Assembly: GCA_030446715.1 (NCBI GenBank) | Contig: JAUJMU010000019.1 | Location: 1 to 48,703 of the forward strand | Direction: 5' to 3' | Length of the DNA: 48,703 nt | Source of the DNA: Cytophagales bacterium | GTDB lineage: Bacteria; Bacteroidota; Bacteroidia; Cytophagales; 172606-1 | Part shown: positions 1-9,181 of the stretch, piece by piece | Layout: each line of letters starts with the position of its first letter | How positions within the stretch are numbered: the stretch's first letter is position 1 | Program-made: the position numbers and the translations under genes | Notes under the pieces: model-generated | Told to the model about the DNA's origin: nothing | Seen by the model: only the letters and a program-made list of their open reading frames with translations | Databases searched by the model: none

Positions 1-424
1 AAGTGCCCGAAGCAGTGCCTCATAGCTGATCATGGCCTGATGACGCAGGGTGAAATATATTTAATTTCTGCATCCTACTTGCGGCTAAAGTTAAGCCTTG
101 CGTGGAAGTACAGTTTTAAAATTAACTTTTTAACCGGCCTATTGCCTCCTTCCAGTAAATTTTCCTCAACTCCCTGAATGGCTTCAACCTGTAAATAACT
201 TGACCGGGAGGTGAAAAGAGTGTTTTGTTGCAGCCGTTGATCATTATGCTGCATCTTCTTCAGGAGGGCTGCCGGGAAAAAAAACAGGCAATCTGCCAGT
301 TTACATTTTTCTTCACTTATTTTGGGAGGAAAATCTCTTCACGGCTGGCCAGGCACAGACAGTGCATTATATACACCGCTGCTGATTATCAGGAAAAGCC
401 GCCACACCGCCACAGGAATCAAAA
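1..424. other. Left-edge intergenic stretch
   Basis: No convincing complete gene. On the minus strand an ATG at 31-33 opens a frame (MISYEALLRAL) that runs off the left edge and could be the start of a neighbouring gene, but eleven codons are too few to judge. Short plus-strand frames between 225 and 522 have no recognisable features and partly overlap the end of the peroxidase gene. No clear terminator hairpin was seen. Confidence 0.4.
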
Positions 425-2356
425 TTAATACCTCCCCCCTACCAACCGGTTATTCAGTGCCGTCCGGGCGGGAAAGGTGGGCAATTTATCGGGCCGGCTC
501 CCTACGGCAGAGGTATCCGTGAGGGCTCCCATAAATGCAATCAGTGCCTGTTTCTCCCCGATGGTCAGGTGCAGGGGCTCGGCTGGCAGCGTCTGGTTGG
601 GAACGGAAATGCCCATGCCGGCCCCGCCACCTTTGTTGTAAAAGTCAACGACTTCTTCCAGCGTATTGTACACGCCGTTGTGCATGTAGGGAGCAGTCAG
701 GGCAACATTCCGCAATGTAGGCGTCTTGAAGGCAAATCTGTGCAGATCAATTCTGAAGCTGTGGTACCTGCCAAGGTCAGGGTCCAGCACCGGCCGTAAC
801 GTGTCAGCGCTGGACGGAACCCCGATGATTTCTGCTTCAGTATGGTCAAAGGTCGGGGGCACAGTGCCGTTGAAGAGGGGCAGGAAATGGCAGGTGGCGC
901 ATTTTGCTTTGCCCGTAAACAGGTTCAGGCCGTCTTTTTCAATTGCGGACAATTGGGTTTTGTCCCCGCGCATGTACTGGTCAAACCGGGAATCCATAGC
1001 CGTCAGGGAACGGACGTAGCTGGCAATGGCTACTTTCATCTGCTGCTCCGTAACGGCATCCGGCGCAGCTTGTCCTGCTCCTTCGGGAAAAGCATTCCGG
1101 AACATATCGAGGTATTCGGGACTTTGGGCCACTAAGGCTGCCGCTTTCCCGAAAGAGCCGTGCATCTCCTGTTCATTGGCCAGCACATCGCTTGCCTGAT
1201 CTTCCAGAAAAACCACCCGCATGTCGTGAAAAAGGGAGCGTTGCAGTGCCGCGTTCAGGATGGTGGGCGAATTGCGGCTGACCTGCCCTTTAAAATCAAA
1301 GGCAATGCTCTTCGTCTGCCCGTCGGTAAACGCTTTTTCCGGATTATGGCAGGAGGCGCAGGACCGGGAGTTGTTGCCGGACAGGATAGGATCAAAGAAC
1401 AGCATTTTGCCCAATCCGGCCCGGGCGGCTGTCAGGTGGGCATCGTGGTCGGGGGCGTAGTAGTCAGGATCAAAGGCGTCTTTGTCAAACAAAGTTCGGG
1501 CACCGGCAGCCACTGCCCTGACCCCGGCCGGCACCGGTATGTCCAGAGCCTCCCCCGCGTCGGCAAGTGTCGATGAGAGTGTATTGGCATAATCTGCAAT
1601 AAAGACAGCCCGGTCGAAGCGGTCAAAACCGGTATTCTGTTGCAGGAAGTCTATACTTTCGTCAAATGCTTTGACGGCCCGTGCCGCCAGCTCAGGTGAT
1701 TTCTGCGAAAGGTCAGGCAGATACACCAGAAAAGTCTGCTTCAGGGAAGACAGCGCAGCGGCTGCCTCAGCTAATGAATACCCGGCAGCCGGTGAATCAA
1801 ATCCGGTGATGCCGAGGGTAATCACCCGGTACACCTGCTGGCGCATGGCGTCAAAAATGTGGCGGTCGGCCATTGGGGTGGTTTGCGTTACCAGGCGCAG
1901 GCGATTTACGCTGGAATGCAGGATTCCGATTTCCTTCAGGGCTTCTTCCCGGTTGGCAGCGTCATACTCTGGAAACAGCAGTTCTTCCACTACCTGAAAA
2001 CCGGTTGGCTTTACCACAATCTGGTTAGGGTCATCTTCCTCCACCTCATCCACGGGTGGGCCATTCATGGCTTTAGCAGTGTAGGGGTTAAAATATTCCG
2101 CGAGGTATTCCACTTTTTTGTACGTCAGCCGGGCGTCGTAAAAGGCCCGCTGAATTTCTCCGGCCGGTGCATTGGCAGCTACCACCGATTTGAGCCTTGC
2201 CAGAGCATTATCCAGGCGACTGATGTCTAGTTCATATTCCCCCTTCACCCGGGCAGATGCGGCATCAGGCTCTTGCTTTTTTGGCACACAGTAGCCAAGT
2301 GCCAGCAGGAAAAAAAGAAATGGCGCTACAAGAACGAGAAACAGTTTATGGGTCAT
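425..2356 (-). CDS. Di-heme cytochrome c peroxidase (CcP/MauG family) with helical N-terminal domain
   Basis: A 643-residue periplasmic or membrane-anchored di-heme protein. An N-terminal hydrophobic segment (about residues 5-22, LFLVLVAPFLFF) is a signal peptide or anchor. A roughly 300-residue helical region of unknown role follows. The C-terminal half carries two c-type heme motifs, CASCH near residue 333 and CATCH near 486, and a PYMHNG segment typical of CcP/MauG proteins. The family reduces peroxides or oxidises partner substrates; the substrate here cannot be read from sequence. The ATG at 2354-2356 is chosen because it places the hydrophobic segment at the N-terminus; the frame is open 40 codons further up. 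It lies 97 bp downstream of the PhoX-like gene on the same strand, so the two probably form an operon. Confidence 0.85.
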   Translation of the reverse strand: MTHKLFLVLVAPFLFFLLALGYCVPKKQEPDAASARVKGEYELDISRLDNALARLKSVVAANAPAGEIQRAFYDARLTYKKVEYLAEYFNPYTAKAMNGPPVDEVEEDDPNQIVVKPTGFQVVEELLFPEYDAANREEALKEIGILHSSVNRLRLVTQTTPMADRHIFDAMRQQVYRVITLGITGFDSPAAGYSLAEAAAALSSLKQTFLVYLPDLSQKSPELAARAVKAFDESIDFLQQNTGFDRFDRAVFIADYANTLSSTLADAGEALDIPVPAGVRAVAAGARTLFDKDAFDPDYYAPDHDAHLTAARAGLGKMLFFDPILSGNNSRSCASCHNPEKAFTDGQTKSIAFDFKGQVSRNSPTILNAALQRSLFHDMRVVFLEDQASDVLANEQEMHGSFGKAAALVAQSPEYLDMFRNAFPEGAGQAAPDAVTEQQMKVAIASYVRSLTAMDSRFDQYMRGDKTQLSAIEKDGLNLFTGKAKCATCHFLPLFNGTVPPTFDHTEAEIIGVPSSADTLRPVLDPDLGRYHSFRIDLHRFAFKTPTLRNVALTAPYMHNGVYNTLEEVVDFYNKGGGAGMGISVPNQTLPAEPLHLTIGEKQALIAFMGALTDTSAVGSRPDKLPTFPARTALNNRLVGGRY

Positions 2357-2453
2357 GGCGGAAGCAGCAGCTTTAGGGAAAGGCATTTGGGAATCGGGAA
2401 GAAAATCCGGCCCGCCGGCAGAAGTGCCATGGCAGGCCGGATTAAGGCTGCGT

Positions 2454-4001
2454 TTACCGGGCGAGGCCCCGTACAATGATCATCTGGCTGGCCTGGTCTT
2501 CATTCGGCCGGAGCGAACCGCCATCCGGATTCCGGTATTTCTCTCCTCTCCAGGTGTGGGGCTGAATGTTGATGGAGAAAGTGCCTGGTATGCCGGTAAG
2601 GTCCGAAATGTCCACCATGGCCCCGTATTCCCAAGAGCCCAGTGCGGAAGCCAGGTATGGTGGGTTGGTTGGCTCAGGATCACCGCCGCCGCCCGGCCGG
2701 CTGGCATTGTATCTGGCGGCATCCTGTTCATTGCGGCGGTGATCGAGTTCAAAGGCTACTTTGAATTCGCCGGTGTTCAGGTTGTACTGGTAGATGTAGG
2801 CATCATGCGTTTCATCTTCGTAGCGGTTCGGGTCTTCCTGAATGTAAGCGTAGTTTTTGGTGACCACGATGTTATCCGGGTTCTGGAACATGCCGGCCTT
2901 GCTGTTGCGGTCGTCGCCGTCGAGCATCAGGCGAAGCTTGCCCCTGAGTGGATTTTCGGGATTCAGCACCAGGCGGTATACCCGTCCGTACTTGGAACGG
3001 GGATAATTGGGATACGTACCGGCGTTGGCTCCGGTATTATTTTGCCCGGTTACGTTAAAGTAAATTTCGCGGCTGTTGGCTCCGTTGCCTTTGCGGTAAT
3101 CAAGATCCTCTACCCGGCCAAATTTAATGGCCCTGAGTTCATCCACTTTGGCGTTCAGTTCGGCGCCGGTAAGCATCTGCTGATTTTCCACCTCCACAAA
3201 TTCAATGTCGTAATCCTGGCCGGTGCGCATATCCATCTCGCGCTGATCGTCGTTGGTCCGCTTCAGGAGGTAAAGCCGGCCATTGTCAAGGTCTCCCTGG
3301 TTGCCCATGTACAGGACCACCTGTCCGCCGTTACCGACTCCCCGGCTGTTGGGGCCGGAGTCATCGTCGCCGATGATGATCACCGTTTTGCCGGAGTAGG
3401 CATCTTTCGGCAGCGGCACTGCGTTTTCGGCACTCCAGCGGCCAAGGGCAGGTTTTTCGCGCGAAATGGCCTGCGCATTGACCGGGGCAAAGGGATCAAG
3501 GGCATGCGTACGGGACTCCGGGCCGCTTTCCCCGCAGGTAATGAAGCTGGGGCCAAAGCCATGTTCGGCCGGCGTAGCCAGAGTAGCCGAGCAGAGCCGC
3601 CACTGACCACCGTCTGAATTAAGCACATACTCCCCTTTTACCGGCTTTAAATTCTGGTCAAAGGTGATCCGGGACACGGCGAAGTTGTCTTCGTGGTTGG
3701 TGATGTACAGGAACCCTTTGCCATCCCGCGTTCTCAGCCAGCCGGCTCCGTCTGCTGATCCGCCAAACATAAAGTCCGGCGACTCGGGTAGTTTGTCGTC
3801 GCTGCTGATAATGGAGTACGTCTGCACATGCCCAAAACCGGGCATCGTTCTGATCAACGCCGGAGTTACTGAGGTGGTCTTTAACATAACAGGTGCCGAC
3901 ACCGGGGGCACCTGGTCCACAATCTGGTCGAAAATTTCGCAGGCGGGCAGAAAGGCAAGCCCGATACCGGCCGTTGCGGTCAGCAATACGCGTTTTTTCA
4001 T
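2454..4001 (-). CDS. PhoX/DUF839-like phosphatase lipoprotein
   Basis: A 515-residue lipoprotein with an N-terminal signal and lipobox ending at Cys21 (LPAC). The body resembles the DUF839/PhoX group of calcium- and iron-dependent alkaline phosphatases and related beta-propellers: repeated acidic and aromatic loops (YITNHEDN, GESGPES, IIGDDDSG, YMGNQGDLDNG, VEDLDY) and a C-terminal part with NPDNI and YIQEDPN. PhoX-type enzymes release phosphate from phosphoesters outside the cytoplasm; that exact activity is inferred. It is the first gene of a minus-strand pair with the di-heme peroxidase. Its upstream region carries an 11-bp-spaced hexamer array and a TAGCTTTG box (4040-4084), suggesting phosphate control. 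Confidence 0.75.
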   Translation of the reverse strand: MKKRVLLTATAGIGLAFLPACEIFDQIVDQVPPVSAPVMLKTTSVTPALIRTMPGFGHVQTYSIISSDDKLPESPDFMFGGSADGAGWLRTRDGKGFLYITNHEDNFAVSRITFDQNLKPVKGEYVLNSDGGQWRLCSATLATPAEHGFGPSFITCGESGPESRTHALDPFAPVNAQAISREKPALGRWSAENAVPLPKDAYSGKTVIIIGDDDSGPNSRGVGNGGQVVLYMGNQGDLDNGRLYLLKRTNDDQREMDMRTGQDYDIEFVEVENQQMLTGAELNAKVDELRAIKFGRVEDLDYRKGNGANSREIYFNVTGQNNTGANAGTYPNYPRSKYGRVYRLVLNPENPLRGKLRLMLDGDDRNSKAGMFQNPDNIVVTKNYAYIQEDPNRYEDETHDAYIYQYNLNTGEFKVAFELDHRRNEQDAARYNASRPGGGGDPEPTNPPYLASALGSWEYGAMVDISDLTGIPGTFSINIQPHTWRGEKYRNPDGGSLRPNEDQASQMIIVRGLAR

Positions 4002-4039
4002 AGTGGTTAAAGGAAAAGGGTTGTGAAATGAATACCTGC

Positions 4040-4084
4040 CAAAGCTAGGGACGGGCTGTTATCCCATCTTTAACCTGACTTTAT
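4040..4084 (-). promoter_or_regulatory. Candidate Pho-box promoter of the PhoX-like gene
   Basis: Read on the minus strand: ATAAAG, 5 nt, TTAAAG, 5 nt, ATAACA, 9 nt, TAGCTTTG. The last box (4040-4047) matches the Bacteroidota -7 consensus TAnnTTTG exactly and lies 39 bp upstream of the ATG. The hexamers recur every 11 bp, the helical spacing typical of PhoB/PhoP-family direct repeats. The same layout occurs before the beta-helix lipoprotein. Assignment to a phosphate regulator is inference. Confidence 0.5.
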
Positions 4085-4092
4085 CAGATGGT

Positions 4093-4117
4093 GTATTCTG
4101 TTATTCATACAGAATAC
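4093..4117. promoter_or_regulatory. Palindromic operator-like site
   Basis: Perfect 9-bp inverted repeat, GTATTCTGT and ACAGAATAC, separated by 7 bp, just upstream of the hexamer array of the PhoX-like gene. Its position fits a regulator-binding site; a cruciform with no function is also possible. Confidence 0.35.
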
Positions 4118-4177
4118 AAACAACAGGATAACCATTTGCAAAACAGATATTTACCAATACCTTCATTTACTTTTTAG

Positions 4178-4216
4178 TTAACCGGGGGGTAACCAAAACT
4201 TAACCAAAACTTCATA
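4178..4216 (+). promoter_or_regulatory. Direct-repeat array with 11-bp period
   Basis: Plus-strand hexamers TTAACC (4178), GTAACC (4189), TTAACC (4200) and TTCATA (4211), each separated by 5 nt. The spacing equals that of the other Pho-box candidates, but no TAnnTTTG box lies at the expected distance. It points toward the GDPD/phytase-like gene, whose start is 570 bp away. It may be an additional binding site in the divergent region. Confidence 0.4.
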
Positions 4217-4784
4217 ACATCTGCTCCGGTAACTGCGTACCGGCCGGGGTAACCGGAAATGTGCGGTTTCCCGGAAAACAGCTCCCTGTCACTTTGGTCC
4301 TCTTCGTGTTTCTCTGCCCGTCAAGCCGGGTGTGACATGGATGGTCCGGCCTCAGGATGAGTGACAGGAGGCAATTGAGAGAAAGAAAATTATTCTTTTC
4401 GCTGTGGGTTTTATTCCCCTTTATCCTGCGATTATTATTGTGTTATGATTCTATAAATTTTTTCCCCTCTCTGAGCCCGAAAAACTACTTTTCAGGAAGT
4501 CAATTGCCGGTATTTTCAGCCCTACGCCATTATCCATCAGACATCAGGACCACCAGAAAGCCACAGCGGCAAACACGCCTGTCATTGATTACCAATGGAT
4601 TCCCGGGCAAACGATTTGCCGATGCGGTTTGGTCCCGCTCCTGTTCTGCTTCACCGTAAGGCAACATTGGTAGCATTTCCGCAAAGAAAATGTAACAATT
4701 ACTTGATCCGCGGACGTTGCACAAGCCGGCCAATAATTCACACTTTGGCAAACTTTTAATTTCTTCCACTTATCCAGTTCTTTT
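4217..4784. other. Long non-coding spacer upstream of the GDPD protein
   Basis: About 570 bp without a supported gene. A plus-strand frame at 4357-4659 encodes a basic, composition-biased peptide with no domain or signal peptide and is not called. The stretch presumably holds the promoter and a long 5' leader of the gene at 4785; no canonical TAnnTTTG box was located. Confidence 0.4.
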
Positions 4785-7700
4785 ATGCATTCAATCAGCT
4801 ACTCTCCCTCGCACTGGTGGCAAAAAGCGGCTGCCGTGGCAGTTGGCATCTCCCTCTGCGCCCAGGTATTCGCCCAGAACAATGGCGGGCAAACCCCGGA
4901 AGGCCCCGCCTATCACACGAAAGGCAATGTGCTGACCGGCCGGGCTGTATTACCGGCAGCCACGTTTGCTCCCGGTCCTACATCCGGCAACTACATTGGT
5001 GCCGGCCCGGTCAGCAAGCAGCCGGTCCCCTTCCTGAACAAGCAGCCGGTGCAGGGCTTTTCGTCGGTGATCGACAACAAAGACGGCACGTACCTGGCCA
5101 TGTCAGACAATGGGTTCGGCAGCCTCGAAAACTCGGCTGATTACCACTTGCGGGTGTATACCATCCGGCCCCGGTATGAGCGGAAAAACGGCGGCAAAGG
5201 CGACGTAAGGGTGCGGGACTTCATTGAACTGCACGACCCGGACAAAAAAATTCCGTTTGCGATTGTTAACCACTTTACCAATAAACGAATACTGACCGGG
5301 GCTGATTTCGACATTGAATCTTTCCAGAAGGCGGATGATGGCACCTTCTGGTTCGGCGATGAATTCGGACCCTTTCTGCTGCACACCGACGCCTACGGAA
5401 AGCTGCTGGACGCCCCGATCCCGCTGCCTGATTTTGACAATCCCGGCAAGGAAATCCGCGCCCCGCAGAACCCGTACAACGAGGAGAGCAGCGCCATCCG
5501 CATCATGAACGCCGTGCGGACTCATGCTCAGCTGAACAAGAATATGAAGACACCCGTGTTTTCGCCCTGGTTTCCGCTGATCAACGACAACAATCCGCAG
5601 ACCGGAGCACCGGACCGGGCCAATCCGCCGGCTAATTCGGGGCTGGAAGCGGCATCCAGTGATATTTTCAACGTCAGGTCCATTCAGAACGCCGGCTACC
5701 CGGTTATTGCCTGGACTGTCAATGACAAGCCTTCCATGGAAGCCCTGATCCGGATCGGGGTAAACGGCATTATTTCGGACCGTCCCGACCTGCTGGCTGA
5801 GGTCGCCTACAGCTACGACGGCAACAACGACGGTCAGCCTGATTTTGTCGGACCAGACGGACTGCTTGATATTACAAAGTTTGATGCCCAGGGCCACCGG
5901 GGCAGCCGTAACCTGCGACCCGAAAACACCCTGCCGGCCATGGAAGTGGCACTGGACAAGCTGCTGACCACGCTGGAAACCGACTGCAGCATCAGCAAGG
6001 ACGGCGTGCCGGTACTGGACCACGATCCGCATATTGAGGCCGCCAAAGTAAGGCGTGCCGACGGTACTCCGTACGAATTCGCCGGAGAAGTCCTGGTAAA
6101 AGACCTGACCGCTGCACAGATCCAGTCCACTTTTATTGCCGATAAACTGCTGGGAGACCGCCCCCTGCAAACCAATGACCGCAGTCTTTCACCGGTTTCG
6201 GTGGCATTTGCGGCGCAGTACAGCCTCATGGATCCCTACGTGATGCCTACATTGGCGCAGTTGTTTGCATTCGTTGACTTTTACGTAAACTACTACCGGA
6301 CCGGGGCCGGCAAGGACCAGCCCGGTGCGGAGAAACGCTGGAAAAATGCGCAGCGGGTACGGTTCAACATCGAGACCAAAATCAATCCGCGGACGGATAC
6401 CGATGCGAAAGGCGATGTATTTGCCGGCCGGACCGTTGCCCCCGAACCTTTTGCCCGGGCGGTAGCCGACGTAATTGCAGCCCGCGGACTTCAGGACCGG
6501 GCCGACATTCAGAGCTTTGATTTCCGGACGCTGCTGGTGGTACAGGAGCAGTATCCGCAGATCCGGACGGCTTACCTGTTTGGCGATTTTCCGAAGGTGG
6601 GCCAGGCCAGTGACGGCACCAATCTGCAACCACAGGGTAGCGAGAATACGCCCTGGCTGGCCGGGCTGTACTGGCCCTACCGGTCTACTGTCGCAACCAA
6701 CCCTTTCCGGGCCCGGGGCAGCGGCGGTTTTGAAGGCATGGCGTACGACCACTGGAACAACCGCCTGCTGCCCATGCTGGAGCAGCCTCTCGCCGACGAT
6801 AACACCGGAACCCTGCTCATTCACGCCTTTGATCTGGAGAAGAAGGAATACACCGGCACCCGCTATGGGTACAAACTGGACCCGCGGGGCAGAGCCATTG
6901 GTGAGTTCAATCTCTTCAGTCCGAATCGCGGCGTAGTGATTGAGCGGGACGGTTCGCAGGGCAACCTGAATGGGTTTAAGGCCATCTATGAAGTGGAACT
7001 GGGCGAAGCAGGAAATCCGGTCGGCAAGCGGCTGGCGGTAGATTTGCTCAACATTCAGGACCGCTACGGCATTTCGGAGCCGGGGCTGCCCGGCGACGTG
7101 GGCATTGGCGAAAGGTTTGCCTTTCCGTTTGTCACCATTGAAAGCGTAGTGGTGCTGGATGAGAACCAGATTGTGGTGGTAAATGACAACAATTACCCCT
7201 TCAGCATTGGCCGGCACGTGGGCGAAAGACTTCCCGATGACAACGAATTTATCCGCGTCAGGCTGCACACCCCGCTGGGCACCGTGCCCATTGAAGGCTA
7301 TGCCGGCTTTACGCTGGTCAACGCCGGGAACGACCAGGACCTGATGAAGCTGAAAGACGATGCGGTGATTGACCTTGCCAGTCTCCCCTCCCGGCAACTG
7401 AATGTGCGGGCCGAGTTTGCAGATCCGGAATTTAAAAGCGTTGTTTTTGACTTCAACGGCCAGAAAGGATATAAGAAGGACAACAGAGTACCCTTTGCAT
7501 TCGGTGGTGACAAAAACGGCGATTACGCTCCCATCTCCTTGCCGGTTGGCAGACATACCCTTACCGCTACCCCCTATTCGCTGCCCGGAGGCAGAGGAGT
7601 AGCCGGAAAATCGGTCACTGTTTCCTTCGAGGTTACAGATTCGGAATCGGACAGCAGGGTGACTTCTGCTCCGGCGGCCGCGGGATCAGCGGAACTGCGG

Positions 7701-7952
7701 GCAACAGTATTCCCGAATCCCTTCACCGGCAAGGTAAGCCTCGCCTTTTCACAGGCTGCCGGTCAGGCCGTAAAGGTGCAGGTGTACGACAGCTACGGCA
7801 TTCAGGTATACAGCACCACCTGTACGCTTCGGCATCCCGATGATAAGCTGGAACTGGATCTGGGCGGCTCTAAGCTCCGGACCGGGCTTTATATGGTCAT
7901 GATTGAATCTTCCGGAGGGACAACCCAAACCATCCGGCTGTACAAAAAGTAG
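4785..7952 (+). CDS. T9SS-secreted phytase-like esterase with embedded, permuted GDPD module
   Basis: A 1055-residue secreted protein. After a signal peptide (cleavage near AQVFAQ, about residue 31), residues 80-215 resemble the first part of the esterase-like phytase propeller (SDNGFGS, FWFGDEFGPFLL). Residues about 215-630 are a glycerophosphodiester phosphodiesterase region in unusual order: the usual GDPD C-terminal signature (AWTVND, GVNGIISDRP, about 310-338) precedes the N-terminal one (GHRG at 370-373, PENT, then VPVLDHDP). The propeller resumes at about 648 (GFEGMAYD, VVVNDNN). Residues about 838-945 are a beta module shared with the protein at 24576-25952, and a T9SS sorting domain starts at ATVFPNPF (about 976). 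Expected role: hydrolysing extracellular phosphodiesters and perhaps phytate. A terminator follows at 8007. Confidence 0.85.
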   Translation: MHSISYSPSHWWQKAAAVAVGISLCAQVFAQNNGGQTPEGPAYHTKGNVLTGRAVLPAATFAPGPTSGNYIGAGPVSKQPVPFLNKQPVQGFSSVIDNKDGTYLAMSDNGFGSLENSADYHLRVYTIRPRYERKNGGKGDVRVRDFIELHDPDKKIPFAIVNHFTNKRILTGADFDIESFQKADDGTFWFGDEFGPFLLHTDAYGKLLDAPIPLPDFDNPGKEIRAPQNPYNEESSAIRIMNAVRTHAQLNKNMKTPVFSPWFPLINDNNPQTGAPDRANPPANSGLEAASSDIFNVRSIQNAGYPVIAWTVNDKPSMEALIRIGVNGIISDRPDLLAEVAYSYDGNNDGQPDFVGPDGLLDITKFDAQGHRGSRNLRPENTLPAMEVALDKLLTTLETDCSISKDGVPVLDHDPHIEAAKVRRADGTPYEFAGEVLVKDLTAAQIQSTFIADKLLGDRPLQTNDRSLSPVSVAFAAQYSLMDPYVMPTLAQLFAFVDFYVNYYRTGAGKDQPGAEKRWKNAQRVRFNIETKINPRTDTDAKGDVFAGRTVAPEPFARAVADVIAARGLQDRADIQSFDFRTLLVVQEQYPQIRTAYLFGDFPKVGQASDGTNLQPQGSENTPWLAGLYWPYRSTVATNPFRARGSGGFEGMAYDHWNNRLLPMLEQPLADDNTGTLLIHAFDLEKKEYTGTRYGYKLDPRGRAIGEFNLFSPNRGVVIERDGSQGNLNGFKAIYEVELGEAGNPVGKRLAVDLLNIQDRYGISEPGLPGDVGIGERFAFPFVTIESVVVLDENQIVVVNDNNYPFSIGRHVGERLPDDNEFIRVRLHTPLGTVPIEGYAGFTLVNAGNDQDLMKLKDDAVIDLASLPSRQLNVRAEFADPEFKSVVFDFNGQKGYKKDNRVPFAFGGDKNGDYAPISLPVGRHTLTATPYSLPGGRGVAGKSVTVSFEVTDSESDSRVTSAPAAAGSAELRATVFPNPFTGKVSLAFSQAAGQAVKVQVYDSYGIQVYSTTCTLRHPDDKLELDLGGSKLRTGLYMVMIESSGGTTQTIRLYKK

Positions 7953-8006
7953 CAGCCGGCACAAGTCCGGCATAGTGCCGGTTTCTACATTTTTCCAGTG
8001 AATAAG

Positions 8007-8046
8007 CTGATGCCGTTCCCGCAAAGGACGGCATCAGTCTTTTCTG
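8007..8046 (+). terminator. Rho-independent terminator of the GDPD gene
   Basis: A 10-bp perfect stem (CTGATGCCGT at 8007-8016 with ACGGCATCAG at 8028-8037) is followed by a T-rich tract. It lies 55 bp after the stop codon of the GDPD protein. Confidence 0.7.
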
Positions 8047-8168
8047 TACCTGTCTCTTTCATACCTGTCTGTATCCGGAGAGTCTACAAGGCACCTGATC
8101 TTTCGTGGGTATATCTTGAATATACCTGATGACATGGGTCATATGTACGGAGACAGTGACAGGTATTA

Positions 8169-8751
8169 GTGACAGGTATACAGGTAATGAAAGTAAAAAT
8201 GGATGCGCAGATCGGCCGGATTGCACAGGCCGTCCGGCAGCGGCAGAAACGGTTTAAGGAAGAGTGGCTGATTTTTGTCACCACTGACCACGGCCGGGAT
8301 GAGCAGACCGGAAAGTCGCATGGCGGACAATCTCCCGGCAGCGGAGCACCTGGATTGTTACCAATCATCCGCAGCTTAACAGCTACCCAAGGTACTATAC
8401 CCCGGACATTGTGGATATAATGCCCGCCATTGCCCGGTTCATGAATATCAGTATCCCTCCGGAAATAAGCCCGGAACCGGACGGTGTGCCGCTGACCGGC
8501 AGTATCTCCCTTTCCGGAATGGACGTAAACCACTCTGGCAATAAGCTGGACATTACCTGGAAAGCAATGGAGCCGGCAGGAAAGGTGAAAATCCGGACTC
8601 CACCACCAATCACTTCAAAACCGGAGGCAGGGACAACTATCAGTTGGCCCGGGTACCGCTTGAGCGTGGGTACGCGGTCATCGATACCTCTACCCTTCCC
8701 CGTAGTGATTTGCAAGGTTCATCAGAAGTGATCCTTCAGTTGATACTGTAG
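8169..8751 (+). pseudogene. 3' remnant of an alkaline-phosphatase-superfamily gene
   Basis: Only the C-terminal part of a type I phosphodiesterase/alkaline-phosphatase-like protein survives. The first frame reads DAQIGRI, then FVTTDHGRD (metal-binding TDHGR) and SHGGQS. A frame change near 8338 leads to RSTWIVTNHPQLNS, PDIVDIMPAIARFMNI and LDITWKA. A second change near 8600 leads to TTNHFKTGGRDNYQLA and a final stop at 8749-8751. In the family I recall, these segments form one continuous chain, so at least two frameshifts plus loss of the N-terminal half are implied. It lies between the GDPD protein and the truncated susC and supports a phosphate-acquisition history for the locus. Confidence 0.8.
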
Positions 8752-9181
8752 TCTTACTTATAAGGTAGCTTATGCGCCTGAGGACTCCTACAATCTGCCG
8801 TTAGAAGTATACCCAATCTTCCTCCTTTCAAGTGTTACCTGCATATCATCAAACCGTTATAATTTTTAAATAATCCAAAGTCATATTTACACACATTCAT
8901 AACACCCTGAAAAGCTTTATCCGGGGCTTTTGTGGTCTATTTGTACCCGAAAACAACCCGGGAGTACAGGGCGTATTTCAAACTTAAATATTGATTTTTT
9001 TATACGGCTTTCTTTAAGCCGTGCGTGCGGAGCTTTGCCCGCCTGATTGGCCGGCAACGTTCGACGGGTATTATTTTTATCCGGAGCCAGCCTTCATTAC
9101 GATATTGAGCGCTGCAAAGCGTCATCAGCCATTCTGTTCCTGCCCGATGCAGGCTTTCACAAGATTTTTATTAAACCACTT
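8752..9181. other. Non-coding region before the truncated susC
   Basis: No gene recognised. AT-rich stretches near 8860-8900 and 8985-9000 flank hairpin-prone sequence. A weak match to the Pho-box layout is present: ATAACA at 8899, AAAAGC at 8910, then 9 nt and GGCTTTTG at 8925. The TA of the -7 consensus is missing, so it is not called as a promoter. Confidence 0.35.

Noticed and set aside
2355-3617. Plus-strand frame of 420 codons
   Set aside because: It lies antisense to the PhoX-like gene and has no domain or signal; it is open because of codon bias on the other strand.
4357-4659. 100-codon frame upstream of the GDPD gene
   Set aside because: Basic, low-complexity peptide without a signal peptide or domain; probably leader sequence.
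6189-7556. Minus-strand frame of 455 codons
   Set aside because: Antisense to the GDPD protein; the residue composition is that of a reverse-frame shadow.
8899-8932. Pho-box before the truncated susC
   Set aside because: Spacing fits but the -7 box lacks TA and the second hexamer is AAAAGC; too weak to call.
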